Source: Rhynchopus sp. YZ270_cl-10 (taxonomy: Eukaryota; Euglenozoa; Diplonemea; Diplonemida; Diplonemidae). Taken from it: a stretch of DNA of 64,000 nt. Under the pieces are notes generated by a model. That model worked only from the letters and a program-made list of their open reading frames with translations. It ran no database searches and was not told the DNA's origin. Location of the stretch: contig OZ037833.1 of the NCBI GenBank assembly GCA_964035575.1, positions 1,550,001 through 1,614,000 on the forward strand, read 5' to 3'. The position numbers were made by a program, and so were the translations under genes. Positions 53,358-63,600 of the stretch are shown in pieces (the stretch's first letter is position 1; each line of letters opens with the position of its first letter).

Positions 53358-54340
53358 CCATTAACCCAGGGAGCATAGCTAGTGCAAAAAATTCGACTTC
53401 GGGATCCGGAAAGTCTGTCCTCTGCTCTTGCAGAGGACTACAGTAGGCACAAGAAAATATCGCGTTCCCCCAGAAAACCAATTTTTGTCACAGTAATTTT
53501 TGCCCAGGGCATGCTCTTGAAGCATGGCGGCTTGGTGTGAGAAGGGGCAGTGTATTGTTTTGTTCTAGATTTCAACGGTTGTTAGAACGAGTCAAGTGGA
53601 TGCTTATCTAAACACTGACTTTAGTACAGACCCGAGAGATCAGATATGACTTTGAGGAAAGAACAAAGCAATGCATCTGTACCCGCACGCCAGGTTGTAG
53701 TTACTTCAGAATTTTCTTAAGTTTGCGCGAAAGAGAGCGGGGGCAACTCCTTTGTGTCATGAGTCCGCTGTGCAGCACAAAGCGAGGAACCTTAAAACAC
53801 TACCTGCGTGGTGGCTGAATTCACATCCCTTAGAATTACCAGAATTCAGCCTTTGTTGAAGTAACGTACATACTTGTATGTGCGTGTCACGCTTCTCCAC
53901 CCTTAAATGGGTGCACTGCTTCACTGCAGCGGGTAAGCCTCTCTCGACTAGTGCGAACTTAAGAATGTTCTGCTGCAACTTACCAAAATCGATTTTCTCA
54001 CCCCAAACACCCGCAACACCCCACCTGCTACTTCGGTAGCCTGTGTTGTTGGGAGTTGGTTCTCATGTTGATCCCCAGTGACTGTCTTGCACTGCTTCTT
54101 CTGAGCCCAACGCTGTTTGGCCTGTCGACGGGGTAATAAATACGAAGACAGGGGGGCGGTGCCAACAATTTTCCGATGATGTAACGTTTATCTGATTGAT
54201 TTATCGTTTGATATACCTTGTGTGTCCTTCTTCATGCACACCAAGCAACATATATTGAACGGTATTTTCAAGCGATACTTCGTTATGTCATCGGGGGGCG
54301 GACCCCGCGCGGACCCTTGACTCTGGCACTCTGGCTGTAC

Positions 54341-54468
54341 CTGTGTACCTGTGTACCTGTGTACCTGTGTACCTGTGTACCTGTGTACCTGTGTACCTGT
54401 GTACCTGTGTACCTGTGTACCTGTGTACCTGTGTACCTGTGTACCTGTGTACCTGTGTACCTGTGTAC
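54341..54468. repeat. 8-bp satellite, 16 exact copies of CTGTGTAC
   Basis: CTGTGTAC repeated 16 times without a change. Because 8 is not a multiple of 3, every plus frame encodes the same eight-residue cycle (CVPVYLCT), which produces long but meaningless open frames. Confidence 0.95.
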
Positions 54469-54474
54469 CCCCAG

Positions 54475-54690
54475 TGCCAGTCAGGGTCCGCGCGGGGTAC
54501 CCCAGGGGGTACCCCTCAGATTTGGGGGGTACCCCATGGGGTACCCCATGGGGTAGTCTGGGGGGTACCCCATGGGGTACCCCATGGGGTACCCCATGGG
54601 GTACCCCTCAGATTTGGGGGGTACCCCATGGGGTACCCCATGGGGTAGTCTGGGGGGTACCCCATGGGGTACCCCCCGCGGACCCTACCC
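54475..54690. repeat. GC-rich GGGGTACCCC palindromic satellite, right block
   Basis: Repeats of GGGGTACCCCATGGGGTACC and TCAGATTTGGGGGGTACCCC. It mirrors the left block at 50865-51105. Confidence 0.85.
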
Positions 54691-54723
54691 TAAGGGTAGG
54701 AATGGGCCACCGTGTGGTTGTAT

Positions 54724-54754
54724 TAGTGTAGACACCCGAGGATGAACTCCACTA
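54724..54754. repeat. 31-bp repeat, inverted partner of 42940-42970
   Basis: TAGTGTAGACACCCGAGGAT then GAACTCCACTA is the reverse complement of the copy at 42940-42970 with one mismatch. Confidence 0.75.
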
Positions 54755-54820
54755 TTTTTTTTTTTTGAAAAGGGAGGTTGAAAGAGAAAAGAAAGTAAAT
54801 GTTGATAGAAAAATGAAATA

Positions 54821-54931
54821 CAGTAAGACAACAAACATTGGTGGGGGGGTAAAAACCCCTCCCTTAGAGTTTTTTGAAATCCCAAAAACCCACCTTAGTT
54901 TTTACCCCTCCGGTGTTTTGTTGTCTTACTG
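54821..54931. mobile_element. Short inverted-repeat element related to 9446-9855
   Basis: Ends CAGTAAGACAACAAA and its complement TTTTGTTGTCTTACTG enclose blocks of GGTGGGGGGGTAAAAA and TTTTTACCCC. TA flanks the left side only. The layout is that of the 9446 element with different outer bases. Confidence 0.7.
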
Positions 54932-55206
54932 CGTCATAAGCGCCTCTGCAGACGGAAATCGCTTTTGAGCGGAGGAGTGATGAAAGTGCGCAGTGTAGCC
55001 GAGAGGCGGGAAAATCACTGTGGCATACACAGTGCGCACCATGGAAAACGTTGCTTGTCTTTGTGTGCATTTTGTTTGCATATTTTCAAAAATTTGGTTG
55101 TATTGTGTACACTTGAGGAGCTCCGCTATATTTTGTTGATCAGATAACGGTCAAGTGGTCACACAGCCATTCCGTAATTTTTTTGAAGACAAAAAAAAAA
55201 ACTTGA

Positions 55207-55235
55207 AAAATGAATGTGCCTCCAGGGCACATCCC
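55207..55235 (+). repeat. Hairpin, possible divergent member of the dispersed family
   Basis: ATGAATGTGCCTCCAGGGCA CATCCC: the stem ATGTGCC/GGGCACAT is strong, with different bases from the other copies but similar size and A-rich leader. Confidence 0.4.
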
Positions 55236-57130
55236 ACAAACGACAAGTTAAAAAAAACCCCCCTAAGCCTCACTGTGCTTAGTCAATTTGAAATAGAACG
55301 AAAACTCGAAAGGTGCGCGATGCGCAGCCGTCTCACAAAAAAAACAGAGAAATTGTTTTGGTTTAGCCCACCTGATTTTTGCCTGAAATTTTTTTGGGTG
55401 GAGTTTTGGGGGTTTTAAATACCACCAAAATCTACTAAAAAAACCCATCAAATTTCAGGCAAAATCAGGTAGTTAGTGCAGCCAGACGTAGTCACCTTTT
55501 TATTTTACTTTTGGGGGAGGGACATGGGACAACAATTACTCTAGGTATTTTGTGTTCATATCCCCCCACACACACTCGCCTTATTTTGTAAAATATCCCG
55601 CTGTATCTCCACTTGCCAGAGAAGGGGGGATAACGGGGGAAAAAAAACCTGCCTTTTTTTTACATTCCTTTCAAAAAAACAAAAGAGAATGGTTGAAATA
55701 CGGGAATTGTCTCATTGAGACCAGAACACCCATCAAAAGGAGAGCCACGTGTACTCTCGCCCTGCTACCCACGCTACACGATGGTGATACCGACAAAGTT
55801 AGTTCTGTACCAGGTGTGTGTGTGTGTGCCTAATTTGCCCCCTTTTTTTCGGGGAAAAAAGATTGTTTCATATACTATCTATTCTACTGAATAGAAGGTA
55901 TAGGGTAACACTAAATGTCCCCAAACTTTCTTTTACTTTATGTGGATTGACAAAAGAAATAAAGGAGATTTTTTTTTTTATAGAGATACTTTTAGATAAA
56001 AGAAAATCCCTATTTTGTAAGGAAGGGCCCTGTTTTTGGTCTGCTCCAGAAGAAAACCATGCGATGGCAACGAGCTTGCATCTGGGAGACCAGGGGTTCT
56101 TTGCTTTGCTTTTTAGAAAAAAAAAGGGGGGACTAGAAAAAATAAAAATTGGGAGAATGTACGTTGTTGAGCACAGTACATCTATTAACAAGAGAGACAA
56201 CAGTTGGTAAGATGATACTATAGCCTCACTTCCTAAATGAAACCATTTTTTTCTTTTTTTTTTTACGCACACTACTTTGTGAGCGGAAAAATGTCAATGT
56301 CGTTCACTCACCCAACCATGCCTCCGCAACACCACCACCCAACAGTGTAATAGCGTCAACACACCAAAATATCTACAAGGGGTGAGGGAACGACAAAGTG
56401 ACACTTTTTTTTTTGACATGGATGTGCTTACCGTACGTACCTCCTTTTATTTTACCCACCACCCCCTCCGGTTCCCCCCCACATCCCCCCCCCACCCCCA
56501 CCCATTGAACACTAAAGAATCTGATTGAAAAATACGACTTCCTCACCTCGGTGAACGTTGTTTGAATAGACGGGGTATATGAAAATATCAGGGAAAAATA
56601 TGGGGAATATATGGGGAAAAAAGATGAGAATATAACATAAATGGGTGATGCACACCAAAAGCATGTGAGCAGGGATGGATGGATGGGTGGCGTTGGGGAT
56701 GATTTACCTTTGAAATATCGATAAAGTCACCTCGTCAAGGGATGACAGGTTTATGTATATAAAAATAAGAAGGGATGAGGTGGGGGGTTTTTCCCGGTTG
56801 GTAAAGCAGGGCATGGTGGGGTGCCATTTGGGGATTTCTCTCAGTTTTTTGCCTCTCCGCCAATCGTCCAAAAGGTGGGTTCTATACTCAATATCACCTA
56901 GGGGCGGGGCGAAGAGGAACTCTTGACGGCACAGTGACCAGAGTGTTCCTGACTGAAAGAAAGAAAAAAAGAAAATAAAATAAAGGGAGAGAGAGAGAGA
57001 GAGAGAGAGAGAAAAAAAACCTTGATATTGCTGAACACGAAGGGCCCGTTGGGTGTTCAGAACACCTGGATGCTTTAAAACAAAGTTGGGCAAAGATGGT
57101 CCTCGGTCGTCACCTTGCTGTGGAACAACC

Positions 57131-58459
57131 TCAGTGTGTGTGTGGCTGCTGGTACTGTGCAGGCAGGCCTCCGCACATGCATGCAGTGCGTTGTTGTTGT
57201 GTGTAAGGCTGCTGCTGCTGCTGCTGTTGCTGTTGCGGTGTCACATACTGCTGTGTGTGTGGGAATGACGGGATGGCGGCGTACACATGCCCCTGAGGCC
57301 CCTGGCACTGCTGTGGGTGTGGCTGCATCATGTACGGCGAAGGCTGCATCTGCATGTGCGGTTGGTGCTGCTGATGTGCGGGCATCGGCAACTGCTGGTA
57401 CGGCTGATGCGGGTGGCGCTGGGGGATCTGCTGTTGCGGCTGCGGCTGCTGCTGCGTCTGCTGCTGCGGGACTTGCTGGTGTTGCTGCCTTTCGTTGTAA
57501 CCGAGTCGCGACACCTCTGCAGCCAGGCTGGAGTTCTTCGACTGAAGGTCCTGAAGCTGTCTCTGCAATTCCGCAAGCATCTGGACATTCGCATTGGCCG
57601 GCTGCTGCTGTTGCTGCGGCTGTGGTTGCGTCTGCTGCTGCGGCTGGTGGTACTGCTGTCCCATCATCGCAGGTGTCGGGGCGACAGTCGACCCCCCGTT
57701 CATGGACGGTGCGGCTGCGGCAGCTGCAGCAGCTGCTGCTGCCGCTGCGGCCCGCTCCTCAGCTTGCGACGGGTGGGTGGGGAAGGACAGAGACTTCTGC
57801 TGGCAGAAGAACTCACCGTAGCTGACAGCACGGGTGGTGAGCCCGTAGCCAGCCACGATGCGCTGGAACACTTCGTGGTCGCTCTTGTCGAGCGAGAGGA
57901 ACATGGCGTGGTCGCGGTGTGTGCTGATGATGAGACGGCCCGAGGTCACGTAGTTGTACACACACTTCACGTTTGTGAAGGGCAGCTCCTGGAGGGTGCG
58001 TGGCCCCTTGACGACCTTCAGCGAGCCAGGCACAATGATGAGCTGGCATTCACGCACGCTTTTCCATTCGCGGTCGCGCCCGTAACGCCACGCCCAGAGG
58101 GAGAGGGCACGCTCCTTCCCGCTGGAGGCATCGCCCTTCTTGTCCTCCTTCTTGTCCTCTTTCTTGTCTTCCTTGGGCTTGTCTTCCTGCTTGTCCTCCT
58201 GTTTGTCTTCCTTGACGTCCACAGGGCTGTCCGTCGACGTCTCTGTCGTCGACTTGGAGCTCGTCGAGTCTGCCTTCGACCCATCAGAGCTGTACGCACC
58301 CATCTGCCCAAGCGGGTTTTTGTTCAGCTTTGTGAACTCCGTCAGCTGCGACGCGTCAATCAGCTTCTTTGCTGTCGACGTCGGTGTGCGTGACCTCTGT
58401 GCACCTCCGTCCACACGCGACACAACTGTTGCAGACCTGGTGCGACGCTGGGCTCCCAT
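57131..58459 (-). CDS. Gln-rich protein with possible PH-like core
   Basis: A single exon of 442 aa starting at ATG 58459. The N-terminus is basic (MGAQRRTRSATVV) and then Ser/Thr-rich, followed by a highly charged stretch of KEDK repeats (about 85-110). Residues about 115-215 form a compact region (LSLWAWRYGRDREWKSVREC, ELPFTNVKCVYNYVTSGRLI, HEVFQRIVAGYG) that reads like a PH-type beta-sandwich, but this is only an impression. After a run of 13-14 alanines the C-terminal half is dominated by Gln, Pro and His, with one short coiled-coil segment (MLAELQRQLQDLQSKNSSLA). Such tails often mediate condensation or transcription-factor contacts. No family is assigned. Confidence 0.65.
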   Translation of the reverse strand: MGAQRRTRSATVVSRVDGGAQRSRTPTSTAKKLIDASQLTEFTKLNKNPLGQMGAYSSDGSKADSTSSKSTTETSTDSPVDVKEDKQEDKQEDKPKEDKKEDKKEDKKGDASSGKERALSLWAWRYGRDREWKSVRECQLIIVPGSLKVVKGPRTLQELPFTNVKCVYNYVTSGRLIISTHRDHAMFLSLDKSDHEVFQRIVAGYGLTTRAVSYGEFFCQQKSLSFPTHPSQAEERAAAAAAAAAAAAAAPSMNGGSTVAPTPAMMGQQYHQPQQQTQPQPQQQQQPANANVQMLAELQRQLQDLQSKNSSLAAEVSRLGYNERQQHQQVPQQQTQQQPQPQQQIPQRHPHQPYQQLPMPAHQQHQPHMQMQPSPYMMQPHPQQCQGPQGHVYAAIPSFPHTQQYVTPQQQQQQQQQPYTQQQRTACMCGGLPAQYQQPHTH

Positions 58460-58750
58460 TGTATCTACTTAGGGCAGGACGCAAGGGTGCAAAGGGGAAG
58501 GTTGGGTGTGGGTGGGATATGTAACGGAGTAAATAGGTATGTCTGTCGAAGGTGGTGGGAGTGAGGTGGGAGTGAGATGCAAAACAAATGTAGCAAAATA
58601 ATGCATTTTTTTTTGTCGATCGTGCTGCTCCATTGCAGCTGTCCTACGCGGTATTTTTTATTTTTTGTCCGCTTTGTTCTGCCTTTTTCTTTTTGAAAAG
58701 AAAGGCAGAACCCCACTTTTAAGTACCAACAATGCACAACACATCACACA

Positions 58751-60536
58751 TCAGCGCATTTCCAGCTCTACAGGAAAGTCGTAATCATCAGACAGAGCAG
58801 ACTTTCCTCCGACGTATCCGCTACCCGAGACAGAGTATCCAGAGACGGTTTCGACCTGCAGACAGAGGTGGGGACATGACACAATCAATTATAGTCAGGG
58901 GTGTCGCTAATTTTGGGGAAATTTTTGAAAAATCTGAAATCGGGGTGCAAATTTTTTTTTTTACGTGGGGATTTTTTTTCCATTACCAGGGGGCGAAAAA
59001 ACAGTGTTTTGTGGCATTTCCGAGCCAATCCCACGCTGTGGTGGGGGATATACGGAAAAATGGACAAACTTTTAGTGACTTAAATTTTCACAAAATATGA
59101 ACCCATACTCTTAAACATGGGTCATTTTCAGGTCTGAAAACCCAAATTCAGATGAAATTGTGGTGTTTTTGACATTACTGAGAACAGTAGGTAGCGCCGC
59201 AGGCGCACGGTACCCAACTTTTGTCTTTTTCTTTTTCCCTTTTCTCTGCGTTCTTTTGATTGTGCGAGCCGATTGCTCTCCACGGTGGGGTCACATGTGT
59301 GCGCTAAAATACGCTAAAGTACCCTTACTATGAAGTATGAGATTCTCTGGTTTTAGCAAGGAAACCCTTGCAAGCATGTTCCCAGATCACGAAAAAAGGG
59401 GAGGCGTTTTTGTTGATTGCATCGTCCGATGCGGTGCAATTGCAGAAAATGATGGGGTCATTTTGGAAAAATGGACGAGTTTTCGGTATTTAAGTTTTGA
59501 CCATTTTTTTATTCCTGTGCACTTTTCGAGAATGCCAATTCTCGTAAACAAGGGTCATGTTCAAGTCTGAAAACACAGCTTCAGATGAAATTGTGGTGTT
59601 CTTGACTGAGAACGGTAGCGCCGCAGGCGCACGGTACCCAGCTTTTGTCTTTTTGTCTTTTCCTTTTTCTCTGCGTTCTTTTGATTGCGCGAGCCGATTG
59701 CTCTCCACGGTGGGGTCACATGTGTGCGCAAAACCACGCTATGGTACCTTTACTAAGGAAACCCTGGTCTGCAAAAAAAAAGGGTAAGGCAGGGTAAGGA
59801 AATCCCACCCAAAAAAATAAATCTTCGCGGGGTGAGGGCGGCACCTGGTGATTTTCCCTGACCCCCAAAAACCTCGTTTTTGGAACGTTCTGACACAACC
59901 GAGTTCACGGTGGCCTCTCACTTAAAAAAAGAACAAGTTGTTAACACATTAAACCCACCCTGTATTAGGTGCAAATTTTTTTTTTCCTACACAGATTTTA
60001 CTAGGGGTGCAAATTTTTTTTTTGGTTTTGAAAAAGTCGGGACCCTGGACCCGAATTAGCGACACCCCTGATTATAGTCTTCCAAAAAAAATAGTTGCGA
60101 ATCAACAAAAAAACGTAAAGTTGCCTCTGGGACGGCACTGACACTCGACGGGCTATCGAACCCCCCCCCCCCAGAGCGTTGCTTGGGGAGTTGCTGACCA
60201 GGGAAACAAACTGTTAGCAGGGCAACCACAGTCATTTGAGAAACAAAACACATTCAAGCAAAAAAGGGTTGCGGCCTGACATACCTCCATGGAAGGGTAA
60301 TCTTTGATAGGATGGAACCCGACCTCTGAGATGTTCAATGTTGGCGTGGCCTTGACACGGACGCTGTGGTTGTGTTATGTGTTATGTGGAGAGTGGGGCA
60401 GTGATTCAGAAACAAAGGTCGAGAACTGAAACAAAACATACAAATTATTTTCCGGGTCCTGCTCGTAATACATGGTTGCCTTGCGAGGCCGTGTCTCGTC
60501 ACCCCCCGACGAATCTTCTTCTTTGAGTTTCACTTT
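58751..60536 (-). CDS. 3' exons of an unknown gene with a transposon in its last intron
   Basis: Three exons fit by splice sites and phase: 60442-60536 (KVKLKEEDSSGGDETRPRKA, then MYYEQDPENN), 60285-60363 (VRVKATPTLNISEVGFHPIK, then DYPSME) and 58751-58855 (VETVSGYSVSGSGYVGGKSA, LSDDYDFPVELEMR, TGA). Donors are GTATGT, acceptors CACAG or TGCAG. Together they encode 92 residues. The last intron (58856-60284, 1.4 kb) contains the hAT-like element at 58896-60070. The first exon shown begins in phase 0 after an AACACAACACAG acceptor, so more exons must lie upstream, beyond or within the retroelement that occupies 60.67-64 kb. If the retroelement has cut the gene, this is a broken 3' end. Family unknown. 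Confidence 0.55.
59022..59372. repeat. 350-bp repeat with GCGCCGCAGGCGC hairpin, copy 2
   Basis: Same landmarks as 48350-48672 (TTCAGATGAAATTGTGGTGT, AGCGCCGCAGGCGCACGGTA, GCCGATTGCTCTCCACGG). Lies inside the hAT-like element. Confidence 0.75.
59440..59765. repeat. 350-bp repeat with GCGCCGCAGGCGC hairpin, copy 3
   Basis: Second copy within the hAT-like element, about 410 bp from copy 2, with the same order of landmarks. Confidence 0.75.
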
Positions 60537-60543
60537 CTGTGTT

Positions 60544-60657
60544 GTGTTGTGTTGTTAATGCCTAGTGAGGGTAATTCTTGCGCAGAAGATGGCCCTTTTT
60601 GTGTTGTGTTGTGAATGCCTAGTGAGGGTAATTCTTGCGCAGAATATGGCCCTTAGG
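60544..60657. repeat. Tandem 57-bp repeat at the 3' end of the retroelement
   Basis: Two units with period 57: GTGTTGTGTTGTTAATGCCT, AGTGAGGGTAATTCTTGCGC, AGAAGATGGCCCTT, and the same again from 60601 with three changes. They start about 12 bp after the retroelement stop codon, reading on the minus strand. They may be the 3' tail of the retroelement, or target DNA. Confidence 0.8.
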
Positions 60658-60668
60658 TGTGGGGGGGG

Positions 60669-63600
60669 CTACGTCACCTGCGAAGACCCCGCGGGGTCTT
60701 GCCTGTGATGTAGGGGGAGTGTGCCTCGTGTTGACGTGCTGTTATTGATGTGGCGTGTGTGGCACGTTCCGCAGCACTGGGCCAATGATTTCTTGTCTAG
60801 CAAGCATGCCCCACATCTCGTGAGTCTATGTTTCGTGCAGAAGTCCATCACAATGGCGCGGCCATCGCCTTCTGTGTGGTGTAGGCTGCAGCAGGTTTCT
60901 GGAGCGGCTCGCAGCGTCTTGCACGAGTTACATCGCACTTTGCCGTGGGTCAGACAAGACAAGGTTTTGGCGCACTTTCTGGCGTCTGGAGGGGCCGTGC
61001 GAGGTGGGCGGGCCCGTCCTGCAGCTCTGGCTTCAGTCGCTCTGCCTCGCCATCCTGCGGAGGCTTCAGTCCAGTCATCAGCGTAATGCTCTTGCGGCCG
61101 GAACTGGGCTGCCCAAGCCTGGGTCTCCTCGTACAAGAGGGAGCGGCGGTTCCCTGCAAAGGCTGCTATGTGCGACTGTAGGTGGCGCAGTACCTCCTCA
61201 GTTTTGCTGTTGAGAACTGCTCGTTTGCTCACACCACTGGTCACCGAACCTCCGATGGCAGTAAGGCTAGTGACGTTGGTGTAGTGGCCGTACATCCAGG
61301 ACTGTGGTTTGTACACCTTCGCAAAGGTCTGCATCAGCTCGCCCAGTGAGAGTGACTTGGCCAACGCGCTTTGCAGGAAGGTGTCGCGTTCCGAGGAGGC
61401 AGCGGCAAGTTCTGCTTGCTTCTGGTTCTCCACCTCATCCATTGCCTGGTTGCTGAGAGCGTCAGCGTCCTTGTTTCGCTCTCGCGCGATGTGGCGGAAC
61501 CCCAGGGTGAAACGGGGTTGAACCTCTCTGATCAGTTCTTTAGCCACGAGGAACAGCGGTTTGAGGAAATCGTTGCAGTCAGCTACCCCCCGGAGCTGGT
61601 CCACAATCAGCTTGGAGTCTCCGCTGATGGTGACCGGGCCTTGTAGCTCAGAGGGGAGTTCGTTGAGGAGGCGGAGGCCACTGATGACTCCTTCGTACTC
61701 CGCCACGTTGTTGCTTCTGGCTGAGGGAAGTGGGGTGGCCACCGATGCGCTCTTGACACCATCCACATATACCACCGCTCCTGCCCCAGCCCTCGCGAAG
61801 ACAGTTTTGTTCTGTCTTGCTCCGCCGTCAAAGAACATTTCCACCCCGCTGTGGTCCGCGATATGGTCCCTAACCGTGCACGACGAGGTAGAGGCTTTGA
61901 ACTGCGGATAGCGGCGGCTGCCAACGTCTGGGAGCGGCATTCCTGTGGTGAGCTCAAAGTCCACTGCCAGCTCGATGAGGCTGATTGAGTGTTCGGACCC
62001 GACGTGGGCCCACTGAAGTCCTCGCACCCAGGAGTTTAGTGCATGCCAAAGGTCTTCGTTGTGTTTCCACTGTTGACGGACGCTCTCGTAGCTGTAGACT
62101 GGGAGATGTACCTGTCTGGGCTGGGGTGAGGACCAGCCCCACGGAAAGCTCTGCAGCCGGTGGTGTCTGGCAGATTCTTCGGGGCGGTCGGCACGGATCT
62201 GTCGCTCTTTTACCACCTCCACAAAGAAGCGTTGGAGACTCCTGACGATGAAGCGTCTGTCGTCCGAGTTTTGCGGTAGCGCATTGTCCCCTTGTCGGAA
62301 GGCTGGGGCCACCCCACATATCGACAGGCAATTTGGCCAATTGGTTCGATCCTGCGATGTGATGCTGTGCCTGGCTCGCACCGACGACCACGCCTGGCAG
62401 TCCCACCAAAGATGCTCAACCGTCTCTCGTTCGCCAGACACGCAATAGGGGCAAGATGTTGTGCTGAGGCCTGAGCGGCCCGTGGTGTTCACCGCACCCG
62501 CGATGACTGATCTGAGAATGCCTTTCTGGTAGCCGGTTAACTCGTTAGCAGAGTCCTCTAACAGGTGCCTGGTTGTGTGGCCATCGACACCATGCTGCAG
62601 GCCTTCGAAGTCGGGGCGCCTGTTAGCCATTTTTGAGAGTATCTCCGTACGGAGGAAGTGGCGGGCTTCTGCCTCCATTCCTGCCACTTGCTTGTCTGTG
62701 AGCGTACTCAGCTCCAAGGTAGCAGCGTCACCTGCCTCGTTCACAAAGCTAATCGACGTTGGAGACTGCCATGTCCAGCCGAGTGCTCGCAGGGTGAGCG
62801 AGATGAGATGGAATGGGCCACATGTCAGAGAGTCTCTATTCTGCCAAGCGGCTGTAGCGAGGGGTCTGCAACTTGCCTTTCTCATTTGTTTGGCCCATGC
62901 TCTTAGCCTGTGGAGGTGCAAGACCATGGAAGGGTCCATGCGATGTCCGTGTTGCAGGACGTGCAGTACAACTTCTGGCGCCCTTCTGTTGGTACCCGTC
63001 CACACCGCCGCTGTGAACTTTGTCGTGAGGTTTTTCTGCTCTTTGGGGGACATGTACGTTGTGGAGGCAGCGTAGTAGCACTTCGACCCCGCACTCATGG
63101 ACGCCACGTGGTCTCGGTGCTGAACTGGGGTGGGGAGGGATTTCACCCTTCGGAGGTTCTCAACTGCAGTTTCACGCCTCTTTGCAATGCGGTCTGAGAC
63201 GGGCAGGTTGTCCACATCCTGTGTTGGCTTCGCATGCACCATCGCACCCGTGCAGTCGAAGCTGTTTCGCTCTGGAAGGAAGATGGGTGGGGACTGACTT
63301 ACCAAACACCGTGAGAGGGAGTCGTAGGCTTTGAGTTCGCATGGGGGGGTGTCGCAAGTCGAGAAGGTGTGCGACTTTGACGTGCTGATTGCCATTTGGG
63401 TCTTCTGCGAGAAGATGACAGTACGGTCGGTGATGTCCTGCTGCAGCTCATGTGTGCTGGCAGTCGCGTAGATGTCATCGACATAAGAAGCGGCCTCGGC
63501 CCCCCGACTCTCCACATCCCGCATCCAGACGCTGACTACGATGTTGATCAGGATAACGCTAAGCGGGCACCCCTGCATGATGCCATTCGTGGGGACGAAT

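Larger units (their letters stand above)
50854..54714. mobile_element. Putative 3.9 kb interval bounded by short inverted ends and GC-rich satellites
   Basis: CACGGTGGCCCA at 50854 and its exact reverse complement at 54703-54714 bound the interval. Inside each end lies a GC-rich block of GGGTCCGCGG and GGGGTACCCC palindromes (50865-51105 and 54475-54690). The first ten bases equal one end of the TA-flanked element at 20915-21049. The interval contains another inverted-repeat element, direct repeats and the two-exon plus-strand orphan. No target duplication is clear, so treating it as one element is inference. Confidence 0.4.
53358..57130. other. 3.8 kb region with satellites and short elements
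   Basis: 53500-54150 has balanced composition but only short, interrupted frames (a 73-codon minus frame at 53757-53978 is the longest) and may be decayed coding DNA. Then come the 8-bp satellite, the GC-rich block, the 31-bp repeat, a small TA-side element and weak hairpin copies at 55207, 55262 and 56218. On the minus strand 56704-57093 is open for 129 codons (GTLWSLCRQEFLFAPPLGDI, DWRRGKKLREIPKWHP) with a good acceptor-like TTTCTTTCTTTCAG near 56956, so an exon is possible but unproven. Confidence 0.5.
58896..60070. mobile_element. hAT-like non-autonomous transposon with 8-bp target duplication
   Basis: Ends CAGGGGTGTCGCTAATT and its reverse complement AATTAGCGACACCCCTG are flanked on both sides by ATTATAGT (58888-58895 and 60071-60078), an exact 8-bp duplication. 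An 8-bp duplication and CAGGG termini are hallmarks of the hAT superfamily. The GGGGTGCAAATTTTTTTTTT block also occurs near both ends. The 1175-bp interior has no transposase frame but contains two tandem copies of the 350-bp GCGCCGCAGGCGC repeat. It sits in an intron of the unknown gene. Confidence 0.85.

Noticed and set aside
54218-54731. Plus-strand open frames of 100-126 codons with YLCTCVPV and GVPHGVPH repeats
   Set aside because: Products of the 8-bp satellite and the GC-rich palindromic satellite; no start context, no homology and the same peptide in all frames.
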